Assembly (NCBI GenBank): GCA_013397075.1
Contig: VWZS01008197.1
Coordinates: forward strand, 620,001-684,000
DNA from: Rhabdornis inornatus
Taxonomy: Eukaryota; Chordata; Aves; Passeriformes; Rhabdornithidae
Direction: 5' to 3'
DNA length: 64,000 bases
Shown here: positions 1-13,990 of the stretch, piece by piece
Position numbering within the stretch: the first letter of the stretch is position 1
Layout of the letters: each line of letters opens with the position of its first letter
Position numbers and translations under genes: made by a program
The notes under the pieces: generated by a model
Seen by the model: the letters and a program-made list of their open reading frames with translations, nothing else
Databases searched by the model: none
What the model was told of the DNA's origin: nothing

Positions 1-34
1 GAGAAAAAAACCCCTTGAATACAACACATGATGG

Positions 35-56
35 TAATAATAATAATAATAATAAT
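35..56. repeat. (TAA)n microsatellite
   Basis: Seven uninterrupted TAA units plus one T are read directly. This is an ordinary trinucleotide repeat in AT-rich DNA and is likely length-polymorphic. Confidence 0.95.
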
Positions 57-3000
57 GTATTTTGAATTGGATATTTGTATCCATATCACACAGTCATTCT
101 ATGTGTGAAAATGCAACCCCAGCATAATTTTATAATGCTTCATTTACTAATGGAGCAATGTAAACCAACTGAAATATAGACACACAATCGACAAGCAATG
201 CTATTACAGCTCATTTATCAAACATGTTAGGCTTATGAATGCAGTTTTACATTGTTTATTAGTTACACCATTTCATGGCTTACCTCCCTGTGATCTCAAT
301 TGACACAACACAGGTATCTGATGACTTGAGGATGATTTAACAGTCAGTATTTTTCTCTTTTCCCCAGAGTAAGCTTGGATCTTTTTCTGCAAAAAGATAT
401 GTGGGTTATTGTCCAGTCCTGGCCCTAAACTCTGCTTTAAAGAATTAAGTGGGGCAGAAAAAATGCTCATGTGTTTTGCCTTGTAACTCAGGTAAATTGC
501 TAGTGCATAGAACAAGTATTATTAAGGATTTTGAGTAATTTAGTTTAGTGCAAAATATCCTTCATATTATGGTATACCTGCAAGTATTTACAGAACTGAA
601 TTAATTTCGACTTTGGGTAGTGAAGGTGATAATTTTTAGTGTATCTGCAATGAAAAGACAGAGGATTTGGAAAGGCAGAGTGGAAATGTTACTTCTACAT
701 CATTGTACTTATCATTCTACTTAAAACCTCAGTTCCAGGGTATGTCTGGTATCTTGTATTGTTCCACTTGTAAAACAAACCACTTAGCTAAGCAGCCCTC
801 CTTAAGTATGTATGCAAAGCTGTAACTGGGTAGGAAAACACTGGTAATGTTATAGGTGGGTAACTACTCAAATTTACAGTGAATATCCTTTTAATCCTTG
901 TCCTCATGCACTTTATTTCTGTAATATATGTTTCTTTCACTGTAGTTGTTTTAAAGGCATCTAGAGGTTTTTCTCTGTCTATAAGGGAATGAAGAACCTG
1001 CACAAAAGCCTGTAAATGCAGCTCTCCATTAAAAATCAAACCCCCATGAATATTATATGAGTGAGAATTAACCATTCCCACTAGTCAGAAAATATAATAA
1101 AAACAGCTGAGGTCTCAAGCAGAGGATTTTCATCACTTATTAAACCTCCAGCTTAAAACAAAGTGTAACAGTGAAGTTATATTGCAGTAAAACGCCCTAT
1201 GCTCTGTATTTTATAATGCCATTTATTTTAAAAAAAGTCTATAATCAGTTAACAAAGGTCATTTATCCCTACTGAAATTCTGATTTTGAACAGTATGCAG
1301 TCCCATGTACATTAATTTCCACTGCCATTTGTCTCTCCCCCTTTGCCTCTATGCATCTGTGGTGAGGCAGCCAAAGTTTATTAGTCACAAGAGGAGATGA
1401 TCTCAAATACCTCTTGCTTTGAATTTAAATGGGGCCAGTCTAGCTACTTTGAAATTAAAATTAAATTCAAAATTAGCACCCTTGATTATGAAAGTGAATG
1501 TGAGAGAGCAGTCAAGTGTGATTTTTCTGAAAAAAAAAATTATCCTTCTGTGATACTGCTATATACAGTATTTGGTAGTTACTGACATTAGACTAGGTTG
1601 TGACAGACCTTTTATATACATGGACATATGTGAAAAAGGATTTACTTCATATCAGGCCTCATCATAGGCTGCCTGAAATTCACAGTGCTTAACTTCAGAA
1701 GAATGCACTGGCAGGTTCTCCACTGATGCCTGGGAAACAGGTTTTACACGTGGTCTTTGGATGTACAAGGCACCAAGAAGAAGAGCGCTACAAAGTTGAA
1801 CATAAGAGGATCCTCTTACTGCTTCAAAAATCCCAGTGCCACATGACATAAAAGTGCAGGTTAGTTATAAATTTATGCTGCTAATTCCAATTCCTCCAAA
1901 CGTTTTTGATAGGTGAACATGACAGCAGCAGGCACTCTGCCATGCTGTCAGTCTTCCCACATGGCCAGCGCTGACTTCATATTGTGTGCTGTAGTGGAGT
2001 TTGCAGCAATCTGCCTGTGTGTCTGTGCTGATCAGGAGCAACTGTGAGCAGGAACATGCATCTGCTATCAGTAATTATGGAATTGTAGCCTCAGTGGCAG
2101 CATTGAAAGAGTTAGGGAATTATTGAGGAATTTCTGGGAGATGACTGTTGCAGCTGCCATGAATTCAGTATAATTGAATGCCATCTTGTTATGGCATGGT
2201 CATGAGGAGCAACATGTATGCTTTCTCAGGTGAGAAGTGAATGCTGGAATTTTACAGCATTTTGTATTTTCTGCCTCTGAAGGAAAACCTAAAATGTAAC
2301 TCCAAGTACCTGGATGTCACTTATGTCATTATTTCTAAGTCACTGAGAAACTCTTTGTGGTGGTTTAATATCTGCTCTTCTTTTAATAATTCCTGAATTC
2401 ATAAATGATTGTGTGCATAGAGTTTGCCCAGGCTTATTTCTTGAATAACTGAATTTGAGGTGAAAAACATACAAGTTTGATTATTTTGATTCTTAACTGT
2501 AATATCTTAAAACATTCTCAAAAGACTGTTTTAAACTTTCCTGGAAGAAGTGTGCTGTGCGTGGTTCAGAACCCTATATTTTATCTGAACTGATGAAGTT
2601 GGGAGTTTTGGTAGGACAAAATTCCCTTCCAATGCTTTATTAACTCTCCTAAGTACAGTATCATAAAACTAGAGAAGTGTTTCACTTAAACTTTAAACCT
2701 TTCTAAAAGGTTTTAATTAGCAGTTTAATGATCAATGCAAAGGAGAATGGGACTGTGTTTGTCCATTAAATTAAAGGAAATTAAATTAAATAACACATTT
2801 TGGTTTTGTAGAGTGTGCTCTTGTTGTGACAAGCATGGATATGTTTCTGAGAGGGTTGATTAGCCTTTTGGCCTCTCTGCTTAATATTTTTGTCATTCTT
2901 CTATGGAAGTTCCTGTATGCTTTCCATCAGGATTATTGGAATTTGGAACCTTATCTATAATTGTCTACAAATAGGGGTGACATGATGTCTCTTCGCTGCA

Positions 3001-3780
3001 TTAACTTTATCGTTCTGTGTAAAACATTAACACAGCAAAAATCTGATCTTGTAAATGAGACCCATGTCTTCATCTTGATCAGAGAAATGAAATTTGTAAT
3101 TCAAATTAGAAAAGTTAATGAACTTAATGCACAGGCTAGGAAAAGTGTTGTAATGTGCCAATTTGGTCTGCCTATGGATGCTTCCAAACATTCCCATTAA
3201 GGTATTGATTGTGTCCATTTAGCAAAGTGAAGGGGACAGTGAACTCCCTAATGGTTTACACATTACACCAGTAGAGTCTAGACCCCCAAACAAAGGAAAA
3301 CCATTGATAAACCTTAAATTTCCTTAAAAATTGAATTTAACAATGTAATTATTAATGCCAGTATGCTTCTTTTGAAGACCAAAAGCTGTTGCAGGCAGAA
3401 TATGCAGCCTTTTGTGTTTATTGATATCTATGAACAATTTATTTGTTCCCAAGCTGAAATAATGGTGGACGGTCTTAGGACTACAAATAACAACTAAGTT
3501 CTCCCTTTACATAAATGACTGATGTAGTTTAATAGTAACATTTTATCTGGAGACACAATGTTGTGATCATGATTACAATTTGGAAATTAAAGTTCTGCTC
3601 CTTGCACTTTCAAAATTTTATTTCTGTGTTGATTACCAACAGCTGTGATTTTATCTTCTATCAGTAGCTGGTGGTGGTTCACAAAGGATGTTTAGGCACA
3701 TGATCAGATGATGTTGCACAAAGCTGTATTAATAGAGTCTGGAGTTGATGACATCTGAAAACTTTAACGTTATCTTGGGG
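57..3780. other. AT-rich non-coding stretch, no gene seen
   Basis: No reading frame exceeds about 100 codons and none resembles a known protein. The part at roughly 1900-2290 is less AT-rich and contains a CAGTAATTATGG homeobox-type core near 2070. It could be a weak regulatory element, but nothing in the sequence proves it. No interspersed repeat was recognised. Confidence 0.5.
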
Positions 3781-3782
3781 GG

Positions 3783-3905
3783 AAAAAACAAACAATTCCC
3801 CACCCCTAAAAAACAAACAAACAAATAAACAACAAAAAAACCAAAACCAAGCAAACAAAAAAAAAATCACACACACACAAAAAAAAAAAAAGAGAACAAA
3901 AAGAA
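3783..3905. repeat. A-rich simple sequence, (CAAA)n-like
   Basis: The + strand is almost pure A with scattered C, including repeated CAAA units and a short (CA)n run. Similar A/C tracts recur at 23518-23600, 28200-28290 and 42970-43018. The tract could be the decayed poly-A tail of a retroposed sequence, but I could not recognise a body 5' of it. The apparent proteins read across it on the minus strand (F/L/C-rich) are artefacts of composition. Confidence 0.85.
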
Positions 3906-5099
3906 GACCTTTTCCTAGTGGTTGCCTGTGAAAAGTAATAAAGTATATCCTTGGACAAATGTCCTCTGCAATGCACTAGGGGGTTTCCCCAGGCAGTTTT
4001 TTGGTGAAGATCCCTTTGCCTGGACTTGCAGGCTAAAAGGCAAGAGTCAAAGAGTGATCCAGGCACCTGTACCAGTCTGTGTCACAGAACCCACTGTGGC
4101 AGTGGTCAGAATCTGCCGGTGCAGGGCTGTGAGTCGAAGAATATTTGGGGTAGTAGGAGCAGCACTGGCTCAGTATCCTCGGGGTGTGAGGTGATGAAAA
4201 GTCACACGGTTACAAGGGACAGTCAAGTTACAAAGGCAGAAATGGAGAGCCTTGGGGACGTTAAGGTAGTGAGTGGACAGTGCTTTGTGTAGGAGATTTG
4301 CTAGTATGCCAGCCCCAGCTGATTTCTAGACTGCGTGATTGTGTATAGAAGAGTTGTTTATGAGCGAAACAGTAACAGCTGCTACCTCATGCCAAACAGT
4401 AAAGTGAAGTATTAATCTACAACTGCGCTTGAAGATTTTTAGTTTTTTTCTGAGTTGTGAAGTGAGCTTTCACATCAATATTTTCTTCCTCCTGTGTTCA
4501 GGATTTTCATCACAGAAGATTCATTCCATGAGTTGTGAATAACAGATTTTCTCACCTTGAGAGATTTTATGTGCCAGCTTGTGATCGTTTTACTGTTTTA
4601 CCAGGCTAATTGTCTACAGTTTTAGGTTACTGAGTGATGTATAAATGTTTGTGGACTTTGTGTTTAACAAACCATTCTGATTGCCAGACAGCATTTTTAG
4701 TGTGTATACACGTGGTAGTTCATTTTAAATAAGGTCAGTTTTTGCACAATATGCATCTATTTCCTCTAAAGCATGGCTGTACGTAATTGCAAGCGTAGAA
4801 GGGATAATCAGTAAAAAGATGCAGTGATTTTTGTATACTATGGTTAAAGAAAAAAAATAATATAATTGAGAAAATAAACCTTTTGTGAACTGAAGTAAAT
4901 AAGTGAAATTGATGGGAGTATGATATTTTAAAATAGAGGATGTTGCAAAGACCCCAAAAGCTGCTTCCTACATTTAAGTTTTAAAGACCTAGAAAGTGTT
5001 TGAAAGGTAGCCTGTGCTAAATGGAGACCTTGAGCAGCCACATGCTTGAAGGCAGAACAAGTCAGTGCACTATTGATTGGAGTACGGGGGGATAAATGT
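3906..5099. other. Non-coding spacer, nothing recognised
   Basis: Two overlapping frames of 88-90 codons at 3922-4292 shadow each other and show no domain. The rest is AT-rich with many stops on both strands. I see no repeat, RNA gene or splice-bounded coding exon. Confidence 0.45.
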
Positions 5100-5340
5100 G
5101 TGGCTTCTGCCCTTAATGGAAGCTGATTGTTCAGGGACGTACCGGCAAGGCTGGTCGATTCTTTAGCTGTTGTTTACTGGGGAGGACGATATCAATTTTC
5201 CAGAGGGATGATTGGTGGGATGTCAAGGCTGTCACCCTCTCCTTCTCATCACTGACAGACAGTTGAGTGACAATTACAGTGATGGGACATTGCCTGCATT
5301 GGCATATACACCAGAGGATAACTGGCAAACAGAAAAAGGC
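5100..5340. promoter_or_regulatory. Candidate conserved non-coding element (CNE)
   Basis: The block is less AT-rich than its flanks and keeps several CpGs (for example in 'gacgtaccgg' and 'gacgatatc'). It contains a TGACAG core at 5253-5258, a TALE/MEIS-type motif. Inverted 8-base arms CATCACTG (5247-5254) and CAGTGATG (5277-5284) flank a 22-base spacer. These are sequence observations. Regulatory function is inferred from texture only, since conservation cannot be tested here. Confidence 0.35.
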
Positions 5341-7555
5341 AGCAGCACTTTAAAAAAGATATAATCAGCAGTTGTCAGGACTAGTTACATATATGATGTC
5401 TGAATAACAAGGCCAGAGTGTCCTGCCTCAGATACTGACATAAACTGTAGTGTGTATTCCTCAGTCCACACAGAAGTTAGCTCTGAGAAAGTTGACTGTT
5501 GATAGAAGTATCTGGCAGTCTACTTGGGAATTAAGCATCAAGGGACTGTATTTCCATGTGGTTGTCCCCAAAAATAAGTGAGCTTTTCTGCAGAATTTCA
5601 GTGTGGAGAGCGGAGCAATGTCCTGAAGTGTGTGCTGAGCTCTTTCAGGAGTCCTGTGTTGGAATTCCTTCAGACAGCCCTGACAGTTAGTTAGATGGCA
5701 GCTGTGAATGTGGACTTTGTGTTTGTGTTACATATTTAACCTGCCAGGCCAGAACACACAGACTAAGCTAAACTTTACATCTTGAAAGCCTTATTTTGCA
5801 CTACATAGATCTCTAGTAGGTGTACATAAGTACTTCTTGTGAATTAATACCTTGTAATAGTTACAAATCATTTTGCAATAGACTATGACCTGATCATGTG
5901 AAATCATAGATAAAACCTAAGATTTCAGTAGTGCGTGCTGAGAACTGGTGAATCCAGTTGTGCATTACATTAACAGCTGTCACTTCCTCTTGCTTCTGGA
6001 AGCTGAAGTGAGAATGGGGCTATCAGGAAAGAAGAGACCCAAGAAATGACTTAGATTTACAGCACAGAGCACATCTGGCTTATCTGCAGTCATCTGCATT
6101 CTCCTCTTTACTGCTCTTCTTGCCACTCTTGCCAGAAGGTCTAGATTGGGCAGACCTTTTCAAAGACTGTTTTAGAAGTACTCTCTTCAAACTTCAGTTA
6201 TTGTTTTGACAGTACACTTTCCTTTGCTTCAAACTTTTACCTGGAATATACATCCTGCTGAGACTTTCTGTGGTGTGCTTCCCAAGATCTCCTTCAGCAA
6301 GCACAGGAGAGGGCAGAACACTCAGCTCCCTGCATGCCACTAACTCTGAAATAAGGAGAGAAAATGGAGGCAGGGGTTTTAGGGGTTTTATCCTATTCTT
6401 TCCCACAGGCCTGTATCTCTGGTCCTACCTATCATGGATTAAGAACAAAATGAAGTAGTGGTCAGTAGTTCAACAAAGTTGTGTCTCTCCAAAGACAAGT
6501 GTATGAATACACTAACAGAATGTGAATGATGCCTCTCTCACATATGATCTCCACATGTAATCAGTGGAAAAAACGGTGCAGAGAGCAATTGGTGCAATGA
6601 GGAATTGGCAGTCAGAATGCTTTTCAGGCAAAGTGGCAGAGTTACTCCAACCCCATTGCTGGAGTTCTTGTACCTTCCACACCTACTGAAATTCCAGTGC
6701 TGGTTACTTTCTCTACCTTCTACAATACATATTTACACAGTTGTAGGTAGCGTATGGTATGAAGGACACACATGCTAATTTTCCTCAGGTTAGGTTCCTT
6801 TTTCTCTTATTTTCACTTTTTAACCTGTTTTCATGTGGTAACTAACTTACTTTGATACATTAGTTCCTTTCTATTTTCAGTTCCTTTTTTTTCTACACAT
6901 TTTATGTATGTGTAGGTTCTTTGTAGTTTTCTGCATAGTGTATTTGTTTGCTACATGTATTTTTCTTACCTGCTACTTTAGCATTATATAAGGACACTGA
7001 TGTTCATAGAAGTTCAAGTTTCTTTTGTTTTCTCAATTCTTGAATATTTACTGTTCCTCCCCACCAAGATAAGGTTGTATTTGGGGACGTTAGAAAAATC
7101 TCTACAAGCAGATGGCATGATTTGTGACCTGTTAGTTTCCAGGTACAAAAAACTCATAACAACTTGCACCTCGAATTGCCTGGTGCAGTAGAGATACAAT
7201 ATGACATATGAAGTTGGCTGTCACCCAGCTGAATGGCATTAGAGAATTACATCATACACTTATCTTCCCTTTTTCTGTTGTTTTCTTTTCCTTCTGAAAT
7301 TATATTTTCCTAGAGTGCTTTTTTTTTTTTTTTTGCTACGTTATGGCATTTTTCAGGTTGGTGCTGTGAAAGACTATGATGTAGCAATATCTGTACTTAT
7401 TTTTATTTTTATTTTAAACAAATGGTTCATCCTGCATAAAAATACCAATGCAGACAATTAATACGGAAGTTTATCTTTGATGGGTCTCATGAAAACACCA
7501 AATAAGTATGATTATTAATTTCTTCTTTTCTGAGCCACTAGCTAATTGATTTTGC
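5341..7555. other. Non-coding spacer, nothing recognised
   Basis: AT-rich sequence with only short frames of 60-70 codons, several of them mirrored on both strands. A T16 homopolymer lies at 7319-7334. No repeat family or RNA gene was recognised. Confidence 0.45.
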
Positions 7556-7830
7556 ACTGTGCTCATTAAAAATAGATACTTTGCCTTTCAGAGGGCTGTC
7601 TGGGAAACCTAAGGCAGGGCACGACTCCTCTGGGACACCATCAACTGACCATTCCATCAGGCAGGGAGAGAGTGGTCATGGTGCTTGTCAGAGCTGAAGT
7701 ATATTTACTTCATCTCCCAGCAGATAAACATTTGCAAGGCAAATAATAAATTAGCCATTAATCAGGAGAGTGGCTGTGTTTGATGAACCCTGAATAGAGT
7801 GGAGATGTCAGATAACAAGACAGAGTAAAC
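7556..7830. promoter_or_regulatory. Candidate CNE with paired octamer-like half sites
   Basis: The sequence ATTTGCAAGGCAAAT at 7730-7744 has inverted six-base arms (ATTTGC / GCAAAT) that resemble POU-octamer half sites. It is followed at 7751-7762 by a TTAGCCATTAAT stretch containing a homeobox-type ATTA core. The block is non-repetitive and motif-dense, and no frame is usable. Enhancer function is inference. Confidence 0.38.
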
Positions 7831-10800
7831 TGACATTGTAGACTGAGCCATGTGGAAATGACTGTTAGCAGTTCTGAAAGCTTTTGTGCTGTGTTTTCAA
7901 GAGGCTTCCAAGGTTAAAGTAAAAGAAGACAGGAGATATGAGGCTACCAGCAGTTTCTAGTTTTCAAAATGGTAGCATTATGCAGTCTTTCACATCAATT
8001 GGATCTGCAGCATTATTGCAGCTAGATGTGATACAGAAAAGAAGGAGGATTTTAAAGACAAGGTACAGAATGCCCTATTATTACCAAATTATTCAAGGCA
8101 TGCATTTGTTCAGACTTAATGATCTCAATACATCTTCAGGTGAAAGTTCAGATTTCTGATTGACAGTGTTTCTTAAATATTAATTTCTGTTACATTAAGT
8201 AGAGGGGTTTTTACAGCATTTACAGTGTAAATAAGTGTTGTTCTCAAAACGGTGGGGGAATGCTACTCTGTTATTATCCAGGCAATTTTATTACAGGTTG
8301 GGTGTGTGCTTTAATGGCCATACTTGTAAACAGAACTGAAAATAATGACAGTTTCATAACTGCCATTTGTGGGTGCTTAATTTGAGCATCATTCTAGAAT
8401 TACTAAATAGTTTAGGGAAGCTTTAGATGGTCAAACTACTGAAAACTGTGCAGTAGGTGTCTCAAAAGAATTAGTCTTAATGAGTTTTGCTTTAAGCTTG
8501 TAAATAATTTGTAAAGTAAGATATGTAGGGACTCTGTAAGATTTCCCAAACTGAAATAGGGCTTGTAACACTTTTCTTCTTAACTGACAGGCAAAATTAT
8601 CATCCTTAGAAATTGTACATCAGTTGTTTAATCTCTCATCTGATCTCTGTTTGCCATGCTCTTAGCCTTCAGGTGCACGAAACACTGCTGGAAAAACAGA
8701 GCTGCATCTTTTTTTCTTGAATGCATTTTTTCTAAGGTAGGTTACATATACAGTTGCAAGTTTTTGAAGTAATCAGAACATTTCATTTTCATCTTCACTC
8801 ATTCAGCACAGTATAGCTCTACAAATGAGTTTGCAGGTTCTCAAAGGAACACCTTTAGTTTCTAAGATCATCTGTTATTGTTCATCTCACTGCTTCCTCC
8901 CTTGACTCTTGAAATCCTTTAAATGACTAATTTTGCATTAACACTTGTTCGGTTCATTAGCAGGACTTGAGGCAAACAAGTTAAGAAAAAAGGTAAGCTA
9001 TTGTGTCTGACATGTTGCTTTCTCACAAAAATAATCGATTTCAAAGGAGAGATTACTGGTTACTTGTTTATTGCTTGCTCACTGCAGATGCATATTGCCT
9101 GTTGTGGCTTTGGCTTAGAAATGCCACTCCCTGCCATTATTCCAGTTTTAGAAAGGAGTTTTTTTTTCCTTGACAGTCATGTGCATGACTTTCTTTTTTT
9201 AGTCTGAAAAGGAACAAGACAGTTTTCTACAGGATTGTTGGCGTTTTTTTAAAATTTATTTCTTTCAAATAATCATCCTCCATTATGTAACTAGCCAAAG
9301 ATCATCTCTGTCTCTAAAACATTCATATTGTAACCCATCTTATGTTTTAGGAAGCATCATTTTACTACTGCTGGACTTTGTGCTGCAGGTCAATGTCTCA
9401 GCAGGAGAAAGCTTTTCTTCCTACAGTTCTGATTCTCTTGAAAATTGAAAATAGAGGCTTCATGAGCATGAAAGGTTTCTAATCTATGCATATACAGTAA
9501 GAGTAAACCTGAGGGGTTTAGAAACAAGGCAACAAAAATTAAAAAAAATGTTTTTCCATCTACATCATCTGGGACAGCTGCTCAAAGGTGCCTTTTGTTT
9601 GTTCCGTTTTTTTTGTTTGTTTGTTTTTGTTTTTTTTAGTTAACTGTTGTTTAATAATATACTTTCCTTAAGTTCTCCTGCCATTTTTTCTAGGTCACAG
9701 AAGTTCTTTCAGTTTTTTAATCTGCCTCTATATAGAATAGAAAACCCACAGAGAGTGGAAGCGAGAGAATTATTCTTAAATCTGGATGCTTTCCCCTATC
9801 TCTTGTGATCACAGCAAATCTCAACAGTCATTTATAATATAATAACATACTGTTCATTTTTAGTCAGCAGTATGATTCCAGAATTAATGGTGACCCTTCA
9901 GATTCGAATTTTCTCAATTTAACAGAGCCTCCAAATGTGAAACCAGCCTTCGGTACCTGTTTGAAACACAGGATACCTGTGAAATACAAGTATTGCTGTA
10001 AGAATGGTAGAACTGCTTTGGAGTGAAATGGTGCCTCCAATGTTTTTTATAATGCTGTTTTGTTATAAAGTTTCTTTATTTCACAGTGTGTGGGTGCTAA
10101 TAAATAATTTAGGCAGAAATAGCCAGGGCTGCAGAACGTGTGTAAGAAGCTACTCATCAGATAACTGTCAGAAAACTGATCTTGAAAAGATAAGTTTGCA
10201 GATGAGTGGCCAGAAGATTCATGACAGAGGTATTTTGGGCTCTCTGGCATTTTGTCTTTGGGGAGGACTTGAGTTTTGCTCTATCCATCCAGGGAGATCA
10301 AACATTACATTTCCTAACATAGTGTTATTGCACATTGATATCAAAAGAAGTGAATCACATTTACTTTACTTTTTTTTTTCTTTTTAAAATTTTTTAGCAC
10401 CGGATTATTTTCACAAAAAAAACCCTTCAAGTAAAATGATTACAAGATATACTCATTATGATGCTCTTTTATTTAAAATTTATATTGTGGTAGAAGCAGA
10501 CATTAGTAGACTGAAAAACCTCTTTGTTTAGCATGTGTAGTTTTAAAAGAATTTGGAGATAAACTTTTCCTGGCTTTTTGTTGGTTTTGTTTAATTAGTA
10601 GTGGTTTAGGTGCTAAATGGAATGACTGTTTCAATCTTTTTAAACTGAATTTTTAAATCCTTCTTAAATTTTCTGCAGCAGCCTTGTTCTTAGCTTTCTA
10701 CAAGCCCCTATACTCAACACAACAGAACAGTGTATTCATATGTAGATAACATGCCAAGTATTCCTGGCTGACTTGGTTAGGTTTAGGAAAATGGCCTTTA

Positions 10801-13539
10801 GGTTTTCTATTGTTCTGTTGATTAGCCAAGTTTAATAGAGGTTTATGTCAGAGAAATCTGAATGCCCATAGCCTTTTCTTTTACAGAAAGGTATTTTAAT
10901 GCTTTGCAGATTAGAAATTTGTCACTAAATGGAAAAGCAAGATTTAAAAAAAAAAATATATATACAGTATAATGAAAACAGTACATGCATTATGCAGCAA
11001 AATAGGATGAACTCTGGTGTATTTGCACTGAGCCTGATGGAAGGAATGTTTTGCTTAGCTACCCAAAAATATGTGTGTCTTGCTCTCAAGGTACTTTGCA
11101 CTGGTTTTAGTGTCTCAGGATCACTGGCTTGTATATATCAGGTAAAAAGGTAGTTTAAATGTGAGTTCCTTTATTTATTTCAGACCTTATATAGATCTCA
11201 GGCTTTGACTTTGTCACTCCTCTATTCTGATTGCATAATTATAATTTTTCACCCTGTAATCAGTAGAGGACAAGGGACTGCATTAGACTGCATCGTGCAG
11301 AAAGCATCTCTTTTTTTTTTTCCCCCCAGCAATTTTGTGGGTAAACAAGAGAGAATTATGATAATGAACAATATCCTTTCTTAAATCTTGGTTATCCAAG
11401 TAACAGAGAAACTGGGCTGATGTGAAGTCATAGCCATTAAAGTAGAAAACAATAGTATAAATGTAGAAAGGTAATTTATACAGTTACTTTGCTATCAGTA
11501 TTGTAAAATATTTCACACTCACTTTGTTAAGTGGTGGTTTCCCACAGACATCTCAGTGTGAGGATGACTGAGCACATCATAAACTCTGTTCAGCCCAACT
11601 GTGGCTAATAGCAGTTCTGGAATCTAGGGCTCTCTACCTGCTCTTGCCATCTATGATTTCCCTTTGCTCTTTTCTTGCCTCTCATCCTTTGTTTGTAAAT
11701 AAATGTCCTGGTGAGTTGAAGGTCTGCTAAATTTGTTATCTTTCTTCCTCCTTATTCACGTTATAACTATAGTGGCCCGGAATGCACCTGAGGGGAATGT
11801 TACATTACCTGAAAAACTAATTTGACAGCACACAAACATTGGGGAAAGGCAGAGATGGAGTCTATTGTGCTTTCTGAATTGGTTAATCAAAGTCTATATT
11901 CTCCTGCCTTTGTTTCTGGTCAGCTTTAAGAGAAGAGAGGCCACTGTATCTTTGGCCTGGATTGAAATCATAATTCAGAAAATGAACTTCACTTCCCAGT
12001 TTTACTGAGTTTATTAGGAAATCTCCAGAGCCAGTACTGCTTTCTTTCTCTGTTAAAATAGTAGTTCATAATATTTAGGTAATTATTTCTACTTAGCCTT
12101 TTCACTGACTTACCTCTAGGCTTCAGTTATGTTAAAAAAGGCAGAGATGGTATGGAACTTTCCAAATTGATTCTGCTGTCTTTTTAAAATTTATTTTTGT
12201 TTTTTTTTTTCCTTTTTTTTTTTTTTTCTGATGAGCAAGTAACATGGTACAATTTTACATGTTGCAAAATAGGGCACTGGACAACAAACTCAGTAGTTTT
12301 GCATTCTCTGATGATTCACTATGATTTTACTTTCCCAGCAGTGAGTTTTCATAAGCTCCAGTTGGATTAGTGGAAAATACTCATATTGATTGTAAGAGAC
12401 TCATCGTACTTTTTCTTCTCTTGTTTTATCCCTGTTGTGTCTGCTTCTTCGCTAGAGTGCTCTAATACGAGCAGTTTCCTTTGTACCTGTACCTTTACGT
12501 TCAGAAGAAGATCAGTAAAGCTTGTTAGTCTCTGAATTACATTTTTATTCTCAAAGCTGTCTGATTTAAACAGTAAAACTCACAGTTGAAACTTTCAGGG
12601 TATCTTTAACACTTAGGAAATTTTTGGCTGCTTGGCTTCCTCATAGAAGACTTCTTAGCTTCATTGCTAGGTTTTAGTCTTTCCCCTGTACATTAATTAA
12701 GGACTTTTGAATCATCCCTGTGCTGGGGGGAAATAACCAAGTCAGAGGCACTGCAAAAAGAGGCCTCCTGTCTTCCATGTGAGAACTCCAAATGCTGAGC
12801 TCTCTGGGCTCAAGCTGGGTTAAGTTACTCATCTCACTTTTGTAAACACGTTTGCTTCTCTTTCTGTTTTGAAAGGAATTTGCAACTCCTGTTTATGTGT
12901 TGAAAGAAGAGAGACCTAAGTGCTGGTCTTTGTGAGGCAGTTCTGTGTTATCTTCTCTGTTGAGGGAAATGGATTCCAGTAGCAGGAAAACAAAGAGGAA
13001 GGGGGAAAGAAAAAAAAAAGGAAAAAAAAGTCGTGTGGAGGCAACAAAGTGTTGTTTTAAACAGCTTTGTGCTTATAGAGACTTTGTCCCATCCACTCTG
13101 ATTCCTGTTTTCCTTCACTTAGTTTAAGCATAGACCTTCCCCTAAAGCAGGGCAATAGCTTCTACCTGTGGGGAATATCAAACAACAGTCAAAGGAGTGC
13201 TCAATGCTGTGATACATTTTTTTTCACCTTTGAATCTTATCCTTATTCGAAATCACATTTAGCCTATGCAGTCTGAGACATGCTTTTGTGACTGGGAGAC
13301 AGCTAAAGCTGTGTGGCATTTTATATATGTCAGTTCTGTGTGATTGGCTTTACCCACACCATATATACCATGCAGTTACAAAGCAAACCAAAATGCATAC
13401 CTTGCTAATTTTCCCTATTTCAGGTTCTGCAAATGGGATCTTTGCTTTGCTTATAATTTGTATGAACTGTCCATCCAAACTGGATGCTTCTAGAGGTTTT
13501 GAAACTGTAATTTTCCCTTGCCATTACTGAAGTGGTGGT
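7831..13539. other. Non-coding spacer with simple T-rich tracts
   Basis: AT-rich DNA containing T-rich/(GTTT)n-like tracts at about 9605-9640 and a T-rich tract at 12182-12228. The longest frame (10004-10387, 127 codons) has no recognisable domain and runs into an F-rich C-terminus made by poly-T. A K-rich frame at 12945-13127 is a purine-tract artefact. No interspersed repeat was recognised. Confidence 0.45.
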
Positions 13540-13990
13540 TTTGAATGACTGTATATTTTGCACAAAAATAGCTGGAGTAGTAGAAGGGGAATATTTAGAA
13601 GGAGCAGGCTCAGACAGTCAGCCCCTGCTGAAAGTTGCAGCTGAGGACTGTGCTGAGGAGATAGAGCTGTTCTGACTGCAGCCCATTTGTAATGAGATAA
13701 GGGATACTGACAGGAACACTGAGTTAGTGGCTCCCCTCCAACGAGAGCTATTGACTGAACATTAGGTTTTGCATGAGATGGTGATGCAGTCGATAAAAGC
13801 ATCAGGCCTTGTTTGGAGCTACACCACCGATTACTCCCTAATTTGCCGCCTGGAAGTGAGCCACAGGCATTTCAGCCTTGTGTTTAGTGTTGATGAGATC
13901 TAGAGCGAACATTTAATCTTATGTTTACTAGAAAGCCACTTGTAAGGAAGATGCAGCGCCACAAAAGGGTAACTCTCTGATGGCTTTCCA
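13540..13990. promoter_or_regulatory. Candidate CNE
   Basis: This block is non-repetitive and closer to balanced base composition than its surroundings. It keeps CpGs in several places (around 13742, 13790, 13829, 13846, 13905 and 13957). CpG retention away from a promoter, in otherwise CpG-poor AT-rich DNA, is typical of constrained non-coding elements. A 92-codon minus-strand frame crosses part of it (13524-13802) but lacks a recognisable domain. Function is inference. Confidence 0.38.

Noticed and set aside
3679..4066. F/C/L-rich minus-strand 'membrane protein' frames
   Set aside because: The hydrophobic stretches are the translation of the A-rich tract at 3783-3905.
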